From Opitutus sp. (lineage in GTDB: Bacteria; Verrucomicrobiota; Verrucomicrobiae; Opitutales; Opitutaceae), in the NCBI GenBank assembly GCA_009695065.1, contig SIBR01000038.1, positions 1 to 37,326 on the forward strand: a stretch of 37,326 nt of DNA. Direction: 5' to 3'. The notes below the pieces were generated by a model. The model was not told the DNA's origin. It searched no databases and saw only the letters and a list, made by a program, of their open reading frames with translations. Each line of letters opens with the position of its first letter. Position 1 is the first letter of the stretch. Shown in pieces: positions 8,548 to 16,503 of the stretch. A program made the translations under genes and the position numbers.

Positions 8548-9804
8548 TCAGGTGAGCAGTTGGTTCAGGTTGCCGTTGCTCGTGCCGAAGCGGTCGCGCT
8601 CGACGCCCATCTGCTGGAGGAGCGTGACGAAGAGATTGCACATCGGCGTCTGCTGCCGGTTCTGCTTCGGGAAAAACAGGTGCCGGCCGTGGCGGAATCC
8701 ACCGCCGGCGAGCAGGACGGGCAGGTTGGTGTTGGCGTGGGAACTGGCGTTGCCCATGCCGCTGCCGAAGACGACCGCGGTGTGATCGAGCACGCTGCCG
8801 CCGCCGATGTCCTTCATCGCGGCGAGCCGGCCGAGAAAGTGGTCCAGCTCCCGCACCAGCGCAGACTCGACGAGGTGCAGCTGCCGCAGTTTATCGGCGT
8901 CCTGACCGCTGTGCGAAAGATCGTGGTAACCGCGATTGATGCCGGGGATGTTTGTCACGGGCAGTCCGCCGCCGATGTTCAGCGTGATGATTCGGGTGGC
9001 GTCGGCCTGCAGCGCCAGCGCCGCAAGATCGAAGTTCGCCCGCACGCGATCCATGCAGCCGCCATTGGCCCACTCCGGCTTTTTTCCGTCGGTCGTCGGC
9101 AGCGGTTTGTCCAACCACGCGAGGTTGGTGGCGTTCGCCCGCTCGAAGTCGCGCATCGCGCCCATGAACTCCTCGATCTTTTCGCGGTCCCAGCGATCCA
9201 GCTGCGGGGCCACGCGCCTGGCATCCCGCGCGATGAGCGAGAGCACGGATTCGTTCTCGGCCAGCTCCGCTCGCCTCGTGGCTGCGGCGGCCTCGCGCTG
9301 CGGTTTGAAAATCAGGTCAAACGCCGCCCCCGGATCCCCCTGCTTCGGCACCGCGATGCCCGAGCGCGTCCAGGAAATGTTGTCGCCGCCGCCCACGCCG
9401 AGGCAGAGCGACGGAAACCGCGTCAATCCGCCGCAATGCTCTTCCACCACCTGGTCGAGCGACACACAGCCGTCGGCAAAGCCGCCCGCCTGTTCGCGGC
9501 GCACCCCGCTGAGAAAGGCATGCACGCCATAATGCCCGCCCTGCACGCTCGGGTGATCCAGCTGGGAAAACACCGTCATTTTTTCCCGCCAGTGCTCGAG
9601 CGGCTGCAGCAGCGGCGTGAGTTCCAGCTCGGGTCCGTGGTTCGCCGGGAAAAACGACTCCGGCCGCAGCCCGAAATCCAGGCCGATGCAGACCAGCCGC
9701 CGCGGGGCCTTCGCCGCCTCCGCGCCGTGCAGCGCGAGATTCGAGAACCAAGGAAAAGTCAGCGCCGTGCCGCCGAGCGTTTGGATGAAGTGTCGTCGTT
9801 TCAT
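8548..9804 (-). CDS. DUF1552 family secreted protein
   Basis: A 418-residue protein beginning MKRRHFIQTLGGTALTFPWF, a twin-arginine-like signal (RRHFIQ) suggesting folded export. The body matches what I know of DUF1552: RLVCIGLDFGLRPESFFP, GHYGVHAFLSGV, VVFGSGMGNASSHANTNLPVLLAGGG and a C-terminal LFVTLLQQMGVERDRFGTSNG. DUF1552 proteins are found almost always next to DUF1592 cytochromes in Planctomycetes, Verrucomicrobia and some myxobacteria, and the next gene here is one, with a 1-nt gap between stop and start. The function is not known. The fold resembles alkaline-phosphatase/sulfatase-like DUF1501 proteins, which is weak evidence only. The TonB receptor gene at 12918-10027 is upstream on the same strand. 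Confidence 0.88.
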   Translation of the reverse strand: MKRRHFIQTLGGTALTFPWFSNLALHGAEAAKAPRRLVCIGLDFGLRPESFFPANHGPELELTPLLQPLEHWREKMTVFSQLDHPSVQGGHYGVHAFLSGVRREQAGGFADGCVSLDQVVEEHCGGLTRFPSLCLGVGGGDNISWTRSGIAVPKQGDPGAAFDLIFKPQREAAAATRRAELAENESVLSLIARDARRVAPQLDRWDREKIEEFMGAMRDFERANATNLAWLDKPLPTTDGKKPEWANGGCMDRVRANFDLAALALQADATRIITLNIGGGLPVTNIPGINRGYHDLSHSGQDADKLRQLHLVESALVRELDHFLGRLAAMKDIGGGSVLDHTAVVFGSGMGNASSHANTNLPVLLAGGGFRHGRHLFFPKQNRQQTPMCNLFVTLLQQMGVERDRFGTSNGNLNQLLT

Positions 9805-9894
9805 GTCGATGGGGGGCTGCCCGGGCGCGCGTGCGAAACGATCGATCGACTTCGCCCCAGACTGCGTCGATTTTCGTGATGCGCTAATCGATCT

Positions 9895-9958
9895 CGTTCC
9901 TCGTTCTCTTTCTCGTTCTCTCGGCGAGGACGATGAACGATTACGCGAACGAGGAACG
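9895..9958. repeat. Inverted repeat rich in CGTTC/GAACG
   Basis: CGTTCCTCGTTC (9895-9906) and its perfect reverse complement GAACGAGGAACG (9947-9958) enclose 40 nt that contain further CGTTC and GAACG units. It lies between the TonB receptor stop (10027) and the DUF1552 start (9804). It could form a hairpin in the mRNA that damps readthrough or protects the upstream message. It lacks a T-run, so a classic intrinsic terminator is unlikely. Confidence 0.5.
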
Positions 9959-10026
9959 ATGAAAGCCGGTTGGCGTCTTTCGGTTGCGGCTGCCGCGTGG
10001 GTGGTGTCATGGAGGCCGGGCTGGAG

Positions 10027-12918
10027 TCAAAAGCTCAGGGTGTTCGTCCACACCCACGTGCGCGGATCGTTGCGCAGGATGGCATTGTCGACGACGCCGG
10101 TGGCGACGTTGGGTGCAAGCTCCACGCTCCGCCGGTCGAACACGTTGTTCAGGTTTAGTTGCATGCGCCACTTCATCCGACGCCCGAGGGGAAATTCGTA
10201 ACCGGCAATCGCGTTGATCGCAATCTGGTCCTCCCAATAATAGGGCGTGCGGAGATTTCCCTTGGCGGCGTTGTTGTAATAGTAACGCAGCAACTTCAGG
10301 TCGGCGCGGCCGTTGAGCCCCAAACTAAACCCCTTGAGCCACGGCTGCGAGAACGTGTGCATGGTGGTGGCGGTGAAGGACCGCCGGGGGAAACCGGAGG
10401 TCACCTCGCCGCCGTTGCGCACCTGAATGCCGGGCACGACCGGCACAAAGCCAAGCTGATGCTGGCTGATCGGGAGTCCGGTGCGGCCCGTGCCGACGCC
10501 GGACACCGACAGCCCGAGCGCCGCAGCGTTCTGAATCAATCCACTGTCCGCCGCGATTTGGGCCCGGTAATTGCCACTGGCGTCGCCGCTCCTCAGGATT
10601 GCAACCGTCAACGGCTGAACGGCGGTCCCGGCGGCATACGTCTTGCCGTCGGTCGCGACGCGAGTCGCCGGATTCACCGGCACGAGCAGCGGACTGCCGT
10701 CACCGAGCAGCACCTGGCCCTGGGCGTTGGTGCGGAATTCGTCGTTGTAGAAAAAGGGCAGCGTCAGATTGTCGGCCTCGACGCCATTCGCCTGGGAAAA
10801 CCCGAACATGGCCCGCCAGTGCTTCGTCGGACGCGCGCTCAAGGTCACCTCCACGCCCTTGGTGGTGCGGTTGTAGGTGTAGACCGGGCTCTGGAAAGTA
10901 TACCAGCGCCCGTTGATTCCCGCCGGATCGGTCACGGTGCGAACTTCGGCGCTCAGCGCAGTGGTGAGGTTATTCGCGCGGGTCTCGAAGGCCGTGATCG
11001 AGCCCGAGAGCCGCCCTTCCAGCGCGTTGACCTTGAAGCCCGCCTCGAGGCTTTCACCCCGCCCACTGGGGGCGGGCAACCCGTCCCACCGCAACACGCC
11101 CGTCAGGTAAGGGGTGAAATTCGACGATGCCCCGACGTAAAACGACACCGGTTCCGAGAACTTCCAGACCGCGCCGACGTTGCCGGTGGTGCCGGAGCCC
11201 TGGAAACGCAAACCTTGGCTGATGGCGGTCACGTAGGACGAGTCGTGCCGCACGCCGATGATCGACGACACCCGATCGCCGAACCAATCGGTATACAAGA
11301 CGGCGGCATAGGCCGGCGTGTGGCCCTTCGAGTAGAGTGCTCCGGCGGAACCGGCATTGAAGCCGAGCGGATTGTCCGGAGTGGCATTCGCGGGATTCGG
11401 GTATTTCTGCCAATCCCGCACGTAGGTGACCCCATTGACCGTGTAGGACGGCTGGCGCGGCACGACAGAGCCAGCAGGATTGGCGAGCGGGTCGACCCAC
11501 TGCACGGGCATGATGGTACGACCGCCGTCCGTGTTGCTCACCAACGCCGGGTTGCGCACGAAGTTCCCGCTGGCATCGACTTGATACCATCTGGCCCCCA
11601 GGCTGGAGCTGTAGGGGTTGGTGGTTTTCTCCCAGTTGACGACGAGCTGGTTCTTGAGCTTGGACGTGATCTGGAAGTCGGCGGTCAGCAAGCCGCGCAC
11701 GCCCCGGGTGATGCCCTCGTTGCGCAACACCGAGGGAAGATACCCGACGGCCCAGGCGTTGAGGGGGTTGTTGAGGATCAGTGGAGGCCGGAGGGTCTGA
11801 AAGGAGTTGGGGCCGGCGCTGTCGTTGAAGGCGTAGGCTTCGTAGGCCTGCACTTGCCCATGCAGCCACGGAAGGAGCCTTGAACTCAGGGCAATTTCAT
11901 CGAAGCGCTCACGGCGGAACTGATACATGGAGTTGCCGGCAAACGTATCGATGTTCTCCCACGTGAGCCTGCCGCCGGCGATCTGCGCCAGGGCGGGGCT
12001 CTTCGTCCCGAGCAGCACCGACAACGGCGTGTTGTTGGGCACAATGGTCGGGATGCCGGTCACGAGGTTTTGCGCCTTCGGCTGCACTGAGAGCATGCTG
12101 CGCTCCTCGAACGTGACGCGCAGGGTGGTCTGGTTCGCGGGCAATAATTCGGCCGCGAGCTGGGCATAAACGCCGCGTCCATCCGCGTGGATGAAGTCAC
12201 GCCAGAACTTGGTGTCGGCATCGAAGGCGGCGACGCGCAGCGCGACGCGGCGTTGGGCGATTCTTCCGCTGAGATTGGCGTCGAGTTCGTAGCGGCGGGT
12301 GCCGTTGGCGTCCGCTCGCAGCATGAGGCTCCCCTTGTTCTGACCCATCGTCGCCCGCTTGGTGTTGGCGTTCAAGATCGCACCGGCCGGGGAAATTCCG
12401 AAGAGCAGCGACTGGGGCCCGCGAATCACCTCCATGCGCTCATAGGAATAACCCTCGCCGAGATTGCCGAGGAACAGGTGCCCGTTGCGAAACAACTTCG
12501 TCCCGAGTCCCCGCGACGTGAACGCGCCCATGCTGAGGACGTCGCCGCTCTGCAGCCCCGAGGCGTTCGAGGTGCCGTTGTCCGGCAGGCCAATCCCGGT
12601 GAAATGCTTGGTCAACAGCGCCGTCACGTCGGACGTGGCGAGATCGGACATCATCTGGGCGTTGAAAATCTCGGCGGTGATGGGCAGCCGGTCCAAGGAG
12701 CGATTGGTGCCCGTGACCGACGAGGTGTTCAGCGCCTGGTAGGTGTCGGAAGGGTCGGCCGTGACCTCGAAGGGGCTCAGGGTCACCGTCTGGGATTTGG
12801 TCGGGTCCGTAGCCGCCGGCGCGCCCGGGCTCGGCGTCTGCGCGAACGCGCCGGTGAGGAGGAGGGCGACCGCCGCGGCGGCGCGCAGCGCGGACCGTTG
12901 GGGATATTGGGAGAACAT
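10027..12918 (-). CDS. TonB-dependent outer-membrane receptor (paralogue of the 21181-24126 receptor)
   Basis: A 963-residue receptor. Signal peptide MFSQYPQRSALRAAAAVALL...AFA (1-26), TonB box VTLSPFEVTAD (45-55), plug with LPITAEIFNAQMM and ERMEVIRGPQSLLFGISPAGA (160-180), then a 22-strand-type barrel ending WVWTNTLSF. I chose the ATG at 12918 because it directly precedes the signal peptide; the frame stays open upstream to 13245 without any coding look. An operator-like TTTCCGGTAAA lies about 130 bp upstream. The DUF1552 and DUF1592 genes follow on the same strand after 222 bp. The stretch DPSDTYQALNTSS is shared word for word with the second receptor at 21181, so the two are recent paralogues. 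Substrate unknown. Confidence 0.92.
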   Translation of the reverse strand: MFSQYPQRSALRAAAAVALLLTGAFAQTPSPGAPAATDPTKSQTVTLSPFEVTADPSDTYQALNTSSVTGTNRSLDRLPITAEIFNAQMMSDLATSDVTALLTKHFTGIGLPDNGTSNASGLQSGDVLSMGAFTSRGLGTKLFRNGHLFLGNLGEGYSYERMEVIRGPQSLLFGISPAGAILNANTKRATMGQNKGSLMLRADANGTRRYELDANLSGRIAQRRVALRVAAFDADTKFWRDFIHADGRGVYAQLAAELLPANQTTLRVTFEERSMLSVQPKAQNLVTGIPTIVPNNTPLSVLLGTKSPALAQIAGGRLTWENIDTFAGNSMYQFRRERFDEIALSSRLLPWLHGQVQAYEAYAFNDSAGPNSFQTLRPPLILNNPLNAWAVGYLPSVLRNEGITRGVRGLLTADFQITSKLKNQLVVNWEKTTNPYSSSLGARWYQVDASGNFVRNPALVSNTDGGRTIMPVQWVDPLANPAGSVVPRQPSYTVNGVTYVRDWQKYPNPANATPDNPLGFNAGSAGALYSKGHTPAYAAVLYTDWFGDRVSSIIGVRHDSSYVTAISQGLRFQGSGTTGNVGAVWKFSEPVSFYVGASSNFTPYLTGVLRWDGLPAPSGRGESLEAGFKVNALEGRLSGSITAFETRANNLTTALSAEVRTVTDPAGINGRWYTFQSPVYTYNRTTKGVEVTLSARPTKHWRAMFGFSQANGVEADNLTLPFFYNDEFRTNAQGQVLLGDGSPLLVPVNPATRVATDGKTYAAGTAVQPLTVAILRSGDASGNYRAQIAADSGLIQNAAALGLSVSGVGTGRTGLPISQHQLGFVPVVPGIQVRNGGEVTSGFPRRSFTATTMHTFSQPWLKGFSLGLNGRADLKLLRYYYNNAAKGNLRTPYYWEDQIAINAIAGYEFPLGRRMKWRMQLNLNNVFDRRSVELAPNVATGVVDNAILRNDPRTWVWTNTLSF

Positions 12919-13364
12919 GGGGGGATGCGGTTGAGGGTTTGCGGTGGTTCTGGCGGAGGTGGCGTCAACGGAAAAAACTGCCCGTGGCCGTGGGAGACGG
13001 GCAGGACTTTGAGCAACGCCAAGAGGATGACGACAACTTTGTTGGTTTCCGGTAAAACGCGGTTTTTTCCGGCCACCTGTCCGACAGCGGTCACATCCCG
13101 CCCGCGCGCGCCGGCGCTCCGCGGGCCCGATGGGGTCCGGGCTGCAATTTGCCAATTCACGCCAGCCCAGCCCGCGAGCGTTGCGTTTTGCGACTGACCC
13201 GAGCGGAGCGCGCCGCCCGTCGGACTCAACGGCTCCGGACCGCACCCGCCGGGGCGGCCGGCCGCCTCGGAACTTTGGTGGTCGCTGCCACCGCCGGTCC
13301 CAGCAGCAACCCGCGGCGAAGCAGAGCGTGCGGTAACATTGGGGCGATGGAGCCGGAAAGGGAT
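12919..13364. other. Intergenic region upstream of the TonB receptor
   Basis: About 445 bp without a supportable gene. The half nearest the receptor holds the operator-like site at 13046-13056 and a partial second one at 13066-13076. From about 13080 to 13360 the sequence is GC-rich with only short unconvincing frames. I see no promoter match that I would defend. Confidence 0.5.
13046..13056 (+). promoter_or_regulatory. Candidate LacI-family operator, copy 3
   Basis: TTTCCGGTAAA again, here in GGTTTCCGGTAAAAC. It lies 128 bp upstream of the TonB receptor start at 12918. A weaker partner, TTTCCGGCCAC (13066-13076), starts exactly 20 bp further, the same spacing as the two perfect copies at 2801 and 2821. 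Confidence 0.62.
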
Positions 13365-13502
13365 TCAGGGTCTAAGCGTGAAACCCATTTGGGCGAAATG
13401 ATGGTCGGATGCATCGCGCGCCGCAATGGCTGCGCGATGCGCGGGATCGGCGTAGTCTGCACATGCGATCCAACCAGCGATATAGGTAAACAGGCCTCTC
13501 AT
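13365..13502 (-). CDS. Small ORF overlapping the antitoxin stop, 45 residues
   Basis: The frame starts at an ATG that shares ATGA with the stop of the broken antitoxin frame and ends at 13365. The product begins MRGLFTYIAGWIACADYADP and ends FAQMGFTLRP; no family is recognised. The ATGA overlap and position are exactly where the toxin partner of a Phd/YefM-type antitoxin would begin. It is far too short for a PIN toxin (about 130 residues) and shows none of the conserved acidic residues at its start. It could be a toxin gene collapsed by deletion, or chance. Confidence 0.3.
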   Translation of the reverse strand: MRGLFTYIAGWIACADYADPAHRAAIAARDASDHHFAQMGFTLRP

Positions 13503-13746
13503 CTTGCATAAAGCTGGCGGTCGTGGTCGGCCGCAGTACGACCGTCGGTCGACCGGCCCACGGCGGCCGCGCGGTAGAATGAGTCACCAGCGATCTCTCC
13601 CACCGGGCGTGAGGCGTCGTCGAGTGGAACGAGCTGAAAGGCAGGTCGACTGCGGTAGACGACGGTGAACCGTGCGCCGCGTCGAACCGCTCGACGACCG
13701 TCGGAAGTGTGGCCCGCAGTTCCTTGGCGGTGATGAGCGTGTTCAT
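13499..13746 (-). pseudogene. Phd/YefM-type antitoxin broken by a one-base frameshift
   Basis: Frame one reads MNTLITAKELRATLPTVVER, the N-terminus of a Phd/YefM-type antitoxin that binds operator DNA. Near 13686-13690 this homology continues in another frame as VRRGARFTVVYRSRPAFQLV and then PLDD, typical of the rest of such antitoxins, ending DHDRQLYAR at 13499. Joining the frames needs one extra base in or next to the CGGTT run, so a single-base deletion (or a sequencing error) is indicated. Restored, it would be about 82 residues, normal for the family. No intact toxin gene follows. Confidence 0.6.
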
Positions 13747-14014
13747 GCAAGGTTCATCTTGAGGTACACCACCAGGTTTTCAATCCGACAACCCGCCTGC
13801 TCGCGGTCGCTCGTGGTTTTTTCGGCCCTCAGGCCCGGTGGTCCAGCGCCTCAGGGATCATCTCTTGGTCGAGAGCGTCGGCGGGTCAACCCGCTGGTTG
13901 CTGCAGCGTCGAGAGCGGACCGGTGATCCAATTGAGCGAGCAAACGAGTTGGAACCTGCCAGCAGGCAGAGGTCGGACACAGGGTTCACGGAGTCAATCA
14001 TGCCGTCTTGCCGT

Positions 14015-14046
14015 TTCGGCAGGCTCAAGGCCCTGAGCTTGTCGAA
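14015..14046. repeat. 32-bp near-palindrome, REP-like
   Basis: The left half TTCGGCAGGCTCAAGG pairs with the right half CCCTGAGCTTGTCGAA with three mismatches and no loop. Elements built on TTCGACAAGCTCAGGG are known as dispersed intergenic palindromes in many bacterial genomes, which is how I read this one. It lies 57 bp beyond the 3' end of the LacI gene. Confidence 0.5.
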
Positions 14047-14049
14047 GGG

Positions 14050-14087
14050 CTCCGTGCCCTCTGTGTCTGGGCTCCGTGTCCTCTGTG
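14050..14087. repeat. Two 16-bp direct repeats
   Basis: CTCCGTGCCCTCTGTG at 14050-14065 and CTCCGTGTCCTCTGTG at 14072-14087, one mismatch, period 22 bp. They adjoin the near-palindrome. Probably part of the same kind of intergenic repetitive DNA. Confidence 0.5.
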
Positions 14088-14102
14088 ACTCATGCCTTGG
14101 CT

Positions 14103-15152
14103 TCATTCAGGTGCGAATTTTCCGGGCTGCCGCCGTCGCACCGAGCTGCCCGGCACCCAGTGGCCCCGCACGGCGACGATCTTTTCGTGCTTCGGAATGC
14201 CGAATTCGTTCGCGTGCAGCTGGCCGACGAGCAGGTCGGTTGCCGCTTCGCCGACGGTTTCCGGATCGGAGTCGATCCCGGCGAGCGGCGCGACGTCTTT
14301 CGACCAATCGAGATGCACGAGGCCGACCGCGGACGGCACCCGCAGTTTGAGTCGTGCGTCCCAGCGGGCCACCGGCTGATCGGAAAAGAGGATCACCTCG
14401 GGCCGGTGCGCCGTGTACCACTCGTCGAAATGCGCTTCCTCGTCGTCGGTGCGCGTAATGAGCGCCGGCACGCGGTCGGCCGCCGACATCTTGTTCTGGT
14501 GCAGGAGAAATGCCGCCAGCCACGCCTGATCCACGCGCACTGAAAGCGCTTCGCTCAGGACAAGACCGATGCGACGATAGCGGCGGCGCTCAAGCTCATG
14601 CAGCACGAGCTGCATGTCTTCATAGTGCGAGGAAACGACGCGATGCACCGCCGGATGCGAGACGGTGAGGCCCTTGGTGACGCAGGCGAAGTGCGCCCAG
14701 GCGAGGTTGAGCCGGCCGCCGCTCGCCGGGAGCGAGTGCAGGATCAAGCCGCGGATGCCGCGCGTCCGCAGGATTTTCGTCATGCGCACTGGAGTCATCC
14801 CCGGCTCCGTGAGCCAGAGCTCATCGAGCGCGTAACCGAGCTGGCCGGCGCGACGTTTGGCGCCGTCATAAAACCGCTGATGGTTGGAAGTCTGGCGCCA
14901 GCCATCCCGCGTGGGCCAGGCGGTGACGAAGCCCAGGGTCGCCTGCACGGGTTTTTCCTTCATCGTGCGCAGCCGGGCCATCAACGACGACAGGACCGCG
15001 TCGACCTGATAACCGGCCTTGCGCGCGGCGGCCTGCACCCGCTTTCGGGTCGCGGGCAGCAGGCGCGGATCATTGCGCAGGGCGAGCGAAACAGTCATGT
15101 GGGACACGCCGATCTGGGCGGCGATGTCGCGAAGGGTCGGGCGGGGTTTCAT
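14103..15152 (-). CDS. LacI-family transcriptional regulator
   Basis: A 349-residue repressor. Residues 6-48 form the LacI DNA-binding head: TLRDIAAQIGVSHMTVSLAL is the helix-turn-helix, followed by NDPRLLPATRKRVQAAARKAGY with the hinge region after it. The remainder is a periplasmic-binding-protein-like effector domain (ATLGFVTAW, RGIRGLILHSLP, YRRIGLVLSE, PSAVGLVHLDWS, AGIDSDPETVGEAATDLL). The start is the ATG at 15152, the first codon in front of the head; the frame continues upstream but runs over the divergent gene. The operator-like TTTACCGGAAA begins inside the first codons' upstream edge (15153-15163), which predicts autoregulation and control of the divergent dehydratase. The effector is probably a sugar or sugar acid; this is inferred from the target genes. 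Confidence 0.93.
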   Translation of the reverse strand: MKPRPTLRDIAAQIGVSHMTVSLALRNDPRLLPATRKRVQAAARKAGYQVDAVLSSLMARLRTMKEKPVQATLGFVTAWPTRDGWRQTSNHQRFYDGAKRRAGQLGYALDELWLTEPGMTPVRMTKILRTRGIRGLILHSLPASGGRLNLAWAHFACVTKGLTVSHPAVHRVVSSHYEDMQLVLHELERRRYRRIGLVLSEALSVRVDQAWLAAFLLHQNKMSAADRVPALITRTDDEEAHFDEWYTAHRPEVILFSDQPVARWDARLKLRVPSAVGLVHLDWSKDVAPLAGIDSDPETVGEAATDLLVGQLHANEFGIPKHEKIVAVRGHWVPGSSVRRRQPGKFAPE

Positions 15153-15163
15153 TTTACCGGAAA
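15153..15163 (-). promoter_or_regulatory. Candidate LacI-family operator, copy 4, at the lacI start codon
   Basis: TTTACCGGAAA touches the start codon of the LacI gene and lies 47 bp upstream of the divergent dehydratase start at 15210. Read with the lacI gene it is TTTCCGGTAAA followed at once by ATG. The only AT-rich promoter-like stretch in this 57-bp divergent region, CTATATTTT, is directly next to it, so a bound repressor would block transcription in both directions. Confidence 0.7.
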
Positions 15164-15209
15164 CTATATTTTGCCTTCCCCTGCGGCAAGCTCCATCGCA
15201 CCCTCGCAC

Positions 15210-16328
15210 ATGGTCATCACGCGCCTTGAAACCCTGCATCTGCGACCCCGCTGGCTGGTGGTCCGTCTGCACACCGACGACGGCCTCTGCGGGGTGGGTG
15301 AGGCCACGCTGGAGGGCCGGTGTCTGACAGTCGAATCTGCGCTGCACGAGATGGGCCGCTGGCTCGTCGGCCAGGATCCGCGGCGGATTGAGCATATCTG
15401 GCAGCATCTGTTTCGGGGTGGCTTCTATCGTGGCGGACCGGTGCTGTGCTCCGCACTATCGGGCGTCGATCAAGCCCTTTGGGACATTCTCGGAAAACAC
15501 CTCAATGCCCCGGTCTACCAACTGCTCGGCGGCGCGGTGCGGGAACGCATCCGGCTCTACGGTTGGATCAATGTGACATCGACCGGAGACTACATCGAGG
15601 CGGCGGCCAAACTGGCGGCTGAGCACAAGTTCACGGCGTTCAAGTGCACGATCACGGACGCGATGCGCCCGCTTGAGTCCAAGGCGAGTCTCGCAGCGGC
15701 CGCGGAGAGATTTCATGCGCTCCGCCAACGCCTCGGCGACGCGGCCGATATCGGCGTAGACCTGCATGGACGCTGCACGCCGGCCGTGAGCCGTCAGCTC
15801 GCCAAGCTCCTCGAAGCTGATCACCCGCTGTTTCTGGAGGAGCCGGTCCTGGGCGACGATCCGGCGGCGATGAAGGACCTGTCGATGAGCACGACCATAC
15901 CGCTGGCGACGGGTGAGCGGCTCTACACCCGTTGGCAATTTCAGGAACTCATCGCGCAACGCGCCGCGGCCGTCGTGCAGCCCGACGTGGCCCACGCGGG
16001 CGGCATCTCGGAACTGCGGCGGATTGCGGCGATGGCCGAGAGTCGCGAAATCGCGTTTGCACCGCACTGCCCGATCGGACCGGTGGCGCTCGCCTCGTGC
16101 CTGCATCTCGCGGCGGCGACACCCAACTTCCTCTGCCAGGAGCACGTCACGCTCGGCGAATCGCTCCTCAAGACTCCGTTTGTCGTGCGCGATGGCTACG
16201 CCGAGCTGCCGGCCGGTCCCGGGCTCGGCATCGAGTTGGATGAGGCCAAGGTTGGGGCGCAGCGATTTGACGGCCGCTGGGACAACCCGCGCTTCGCACA
16301 CGGGGACGGAGGCTTCGCCGAATGGTAA
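15210..16328 (+). CDS. dgoD: D-galactonate dehydratase-like enolase-superfamily enzyme
   Basis: A 372-residue cytoplasmic enzyme that should remove water from an aldonate to give a 2-keto-3-deoxy sugar acid. From memory it aligns with E. coli DgoD over its length: RRIEHIWQHLFRGGFYRGGP and SGVDQALWDILGK near the N-terminus, PGLGIELDEAKV and a final AEW at the C-terminus. Metal ligands are visible as D184 (VDLHGRC), E210 (FLEEP) and E236 (TGERLY), with catalytic H186 and H286 (APHCPIGP). It is the first gene of the plus-strand run and divergent from the LacI gene. Galactonate is the best guess; another aldonate with related stereochemistry is possible. A deleted copy lies at 24123. Confidence 0.88.
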   Translation: MVITRLETLHLRPRWLVVRLHTDDGLCGVGEATLEGRCLTVESALHEMGRWLVGQDPRRIEHIWQHLFRGGFYRGGPVLCSALSGVDQALWDILGKHLNAPVYQLLGGAVRERIRLYGWINVTSTGDYIEAAAKLAAEHKFTAFKCTITDAMRPLESKASLAAAAERFHALRQRLGDAADIGVDLHGRCTPAVSRQLAKLLEADHPLFLEEPVLGDDPAAMKDLSMSTTIPLATGERLYTRWQFQELIAQRAAAVVQPDVAHAGGISELRRIAAMAESREIAFAPHCPIGPVALASCLHLAAATPNFLCQEHVTLGESLLKTPFVVRDGYAELPAGPGLGIELDEAKVGAQRFDGRWDNPRFAHGDGGFAEW

Positions 16329-16503
16329 ACGCCGCTTCCCCGAGGGAATCGTACCTCTGCTGCGACCGGAATTCGGTCTCGTGTCGCGTGCACTTGCTGG
16401 AACGCGGCTCAAGGCCGTCCAACGCACGAGCAAGGAACGAGCGTGCCGCCCACCTCCGCCCTGGCGTCCCTGCGTGTCAAACCGTCGCGCCCATTCCTTC
16501 CTC

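Larger units (their letters stand above)
13747..14102. other. Intergenic region with small repeats
   Basis: 356 bp between the antitoxin relic and the 3' end of the LacI gene. It contains the 32-bp near-palindrome at 14015-14046 and two 16-bp direct copies of a CTCCGTG.CCTCTGTG motif just after it. The rest (13750-14010) has no convincing gene on either strand. Confidence 0.5.

Noticed and set aside
14598..15209. Upstream extension of the dehydratase frame across the lacI gene
   Set aside because: The dehydratase homology begins at the ATG at 15210; the extension is antisense to a clear LacI protein.
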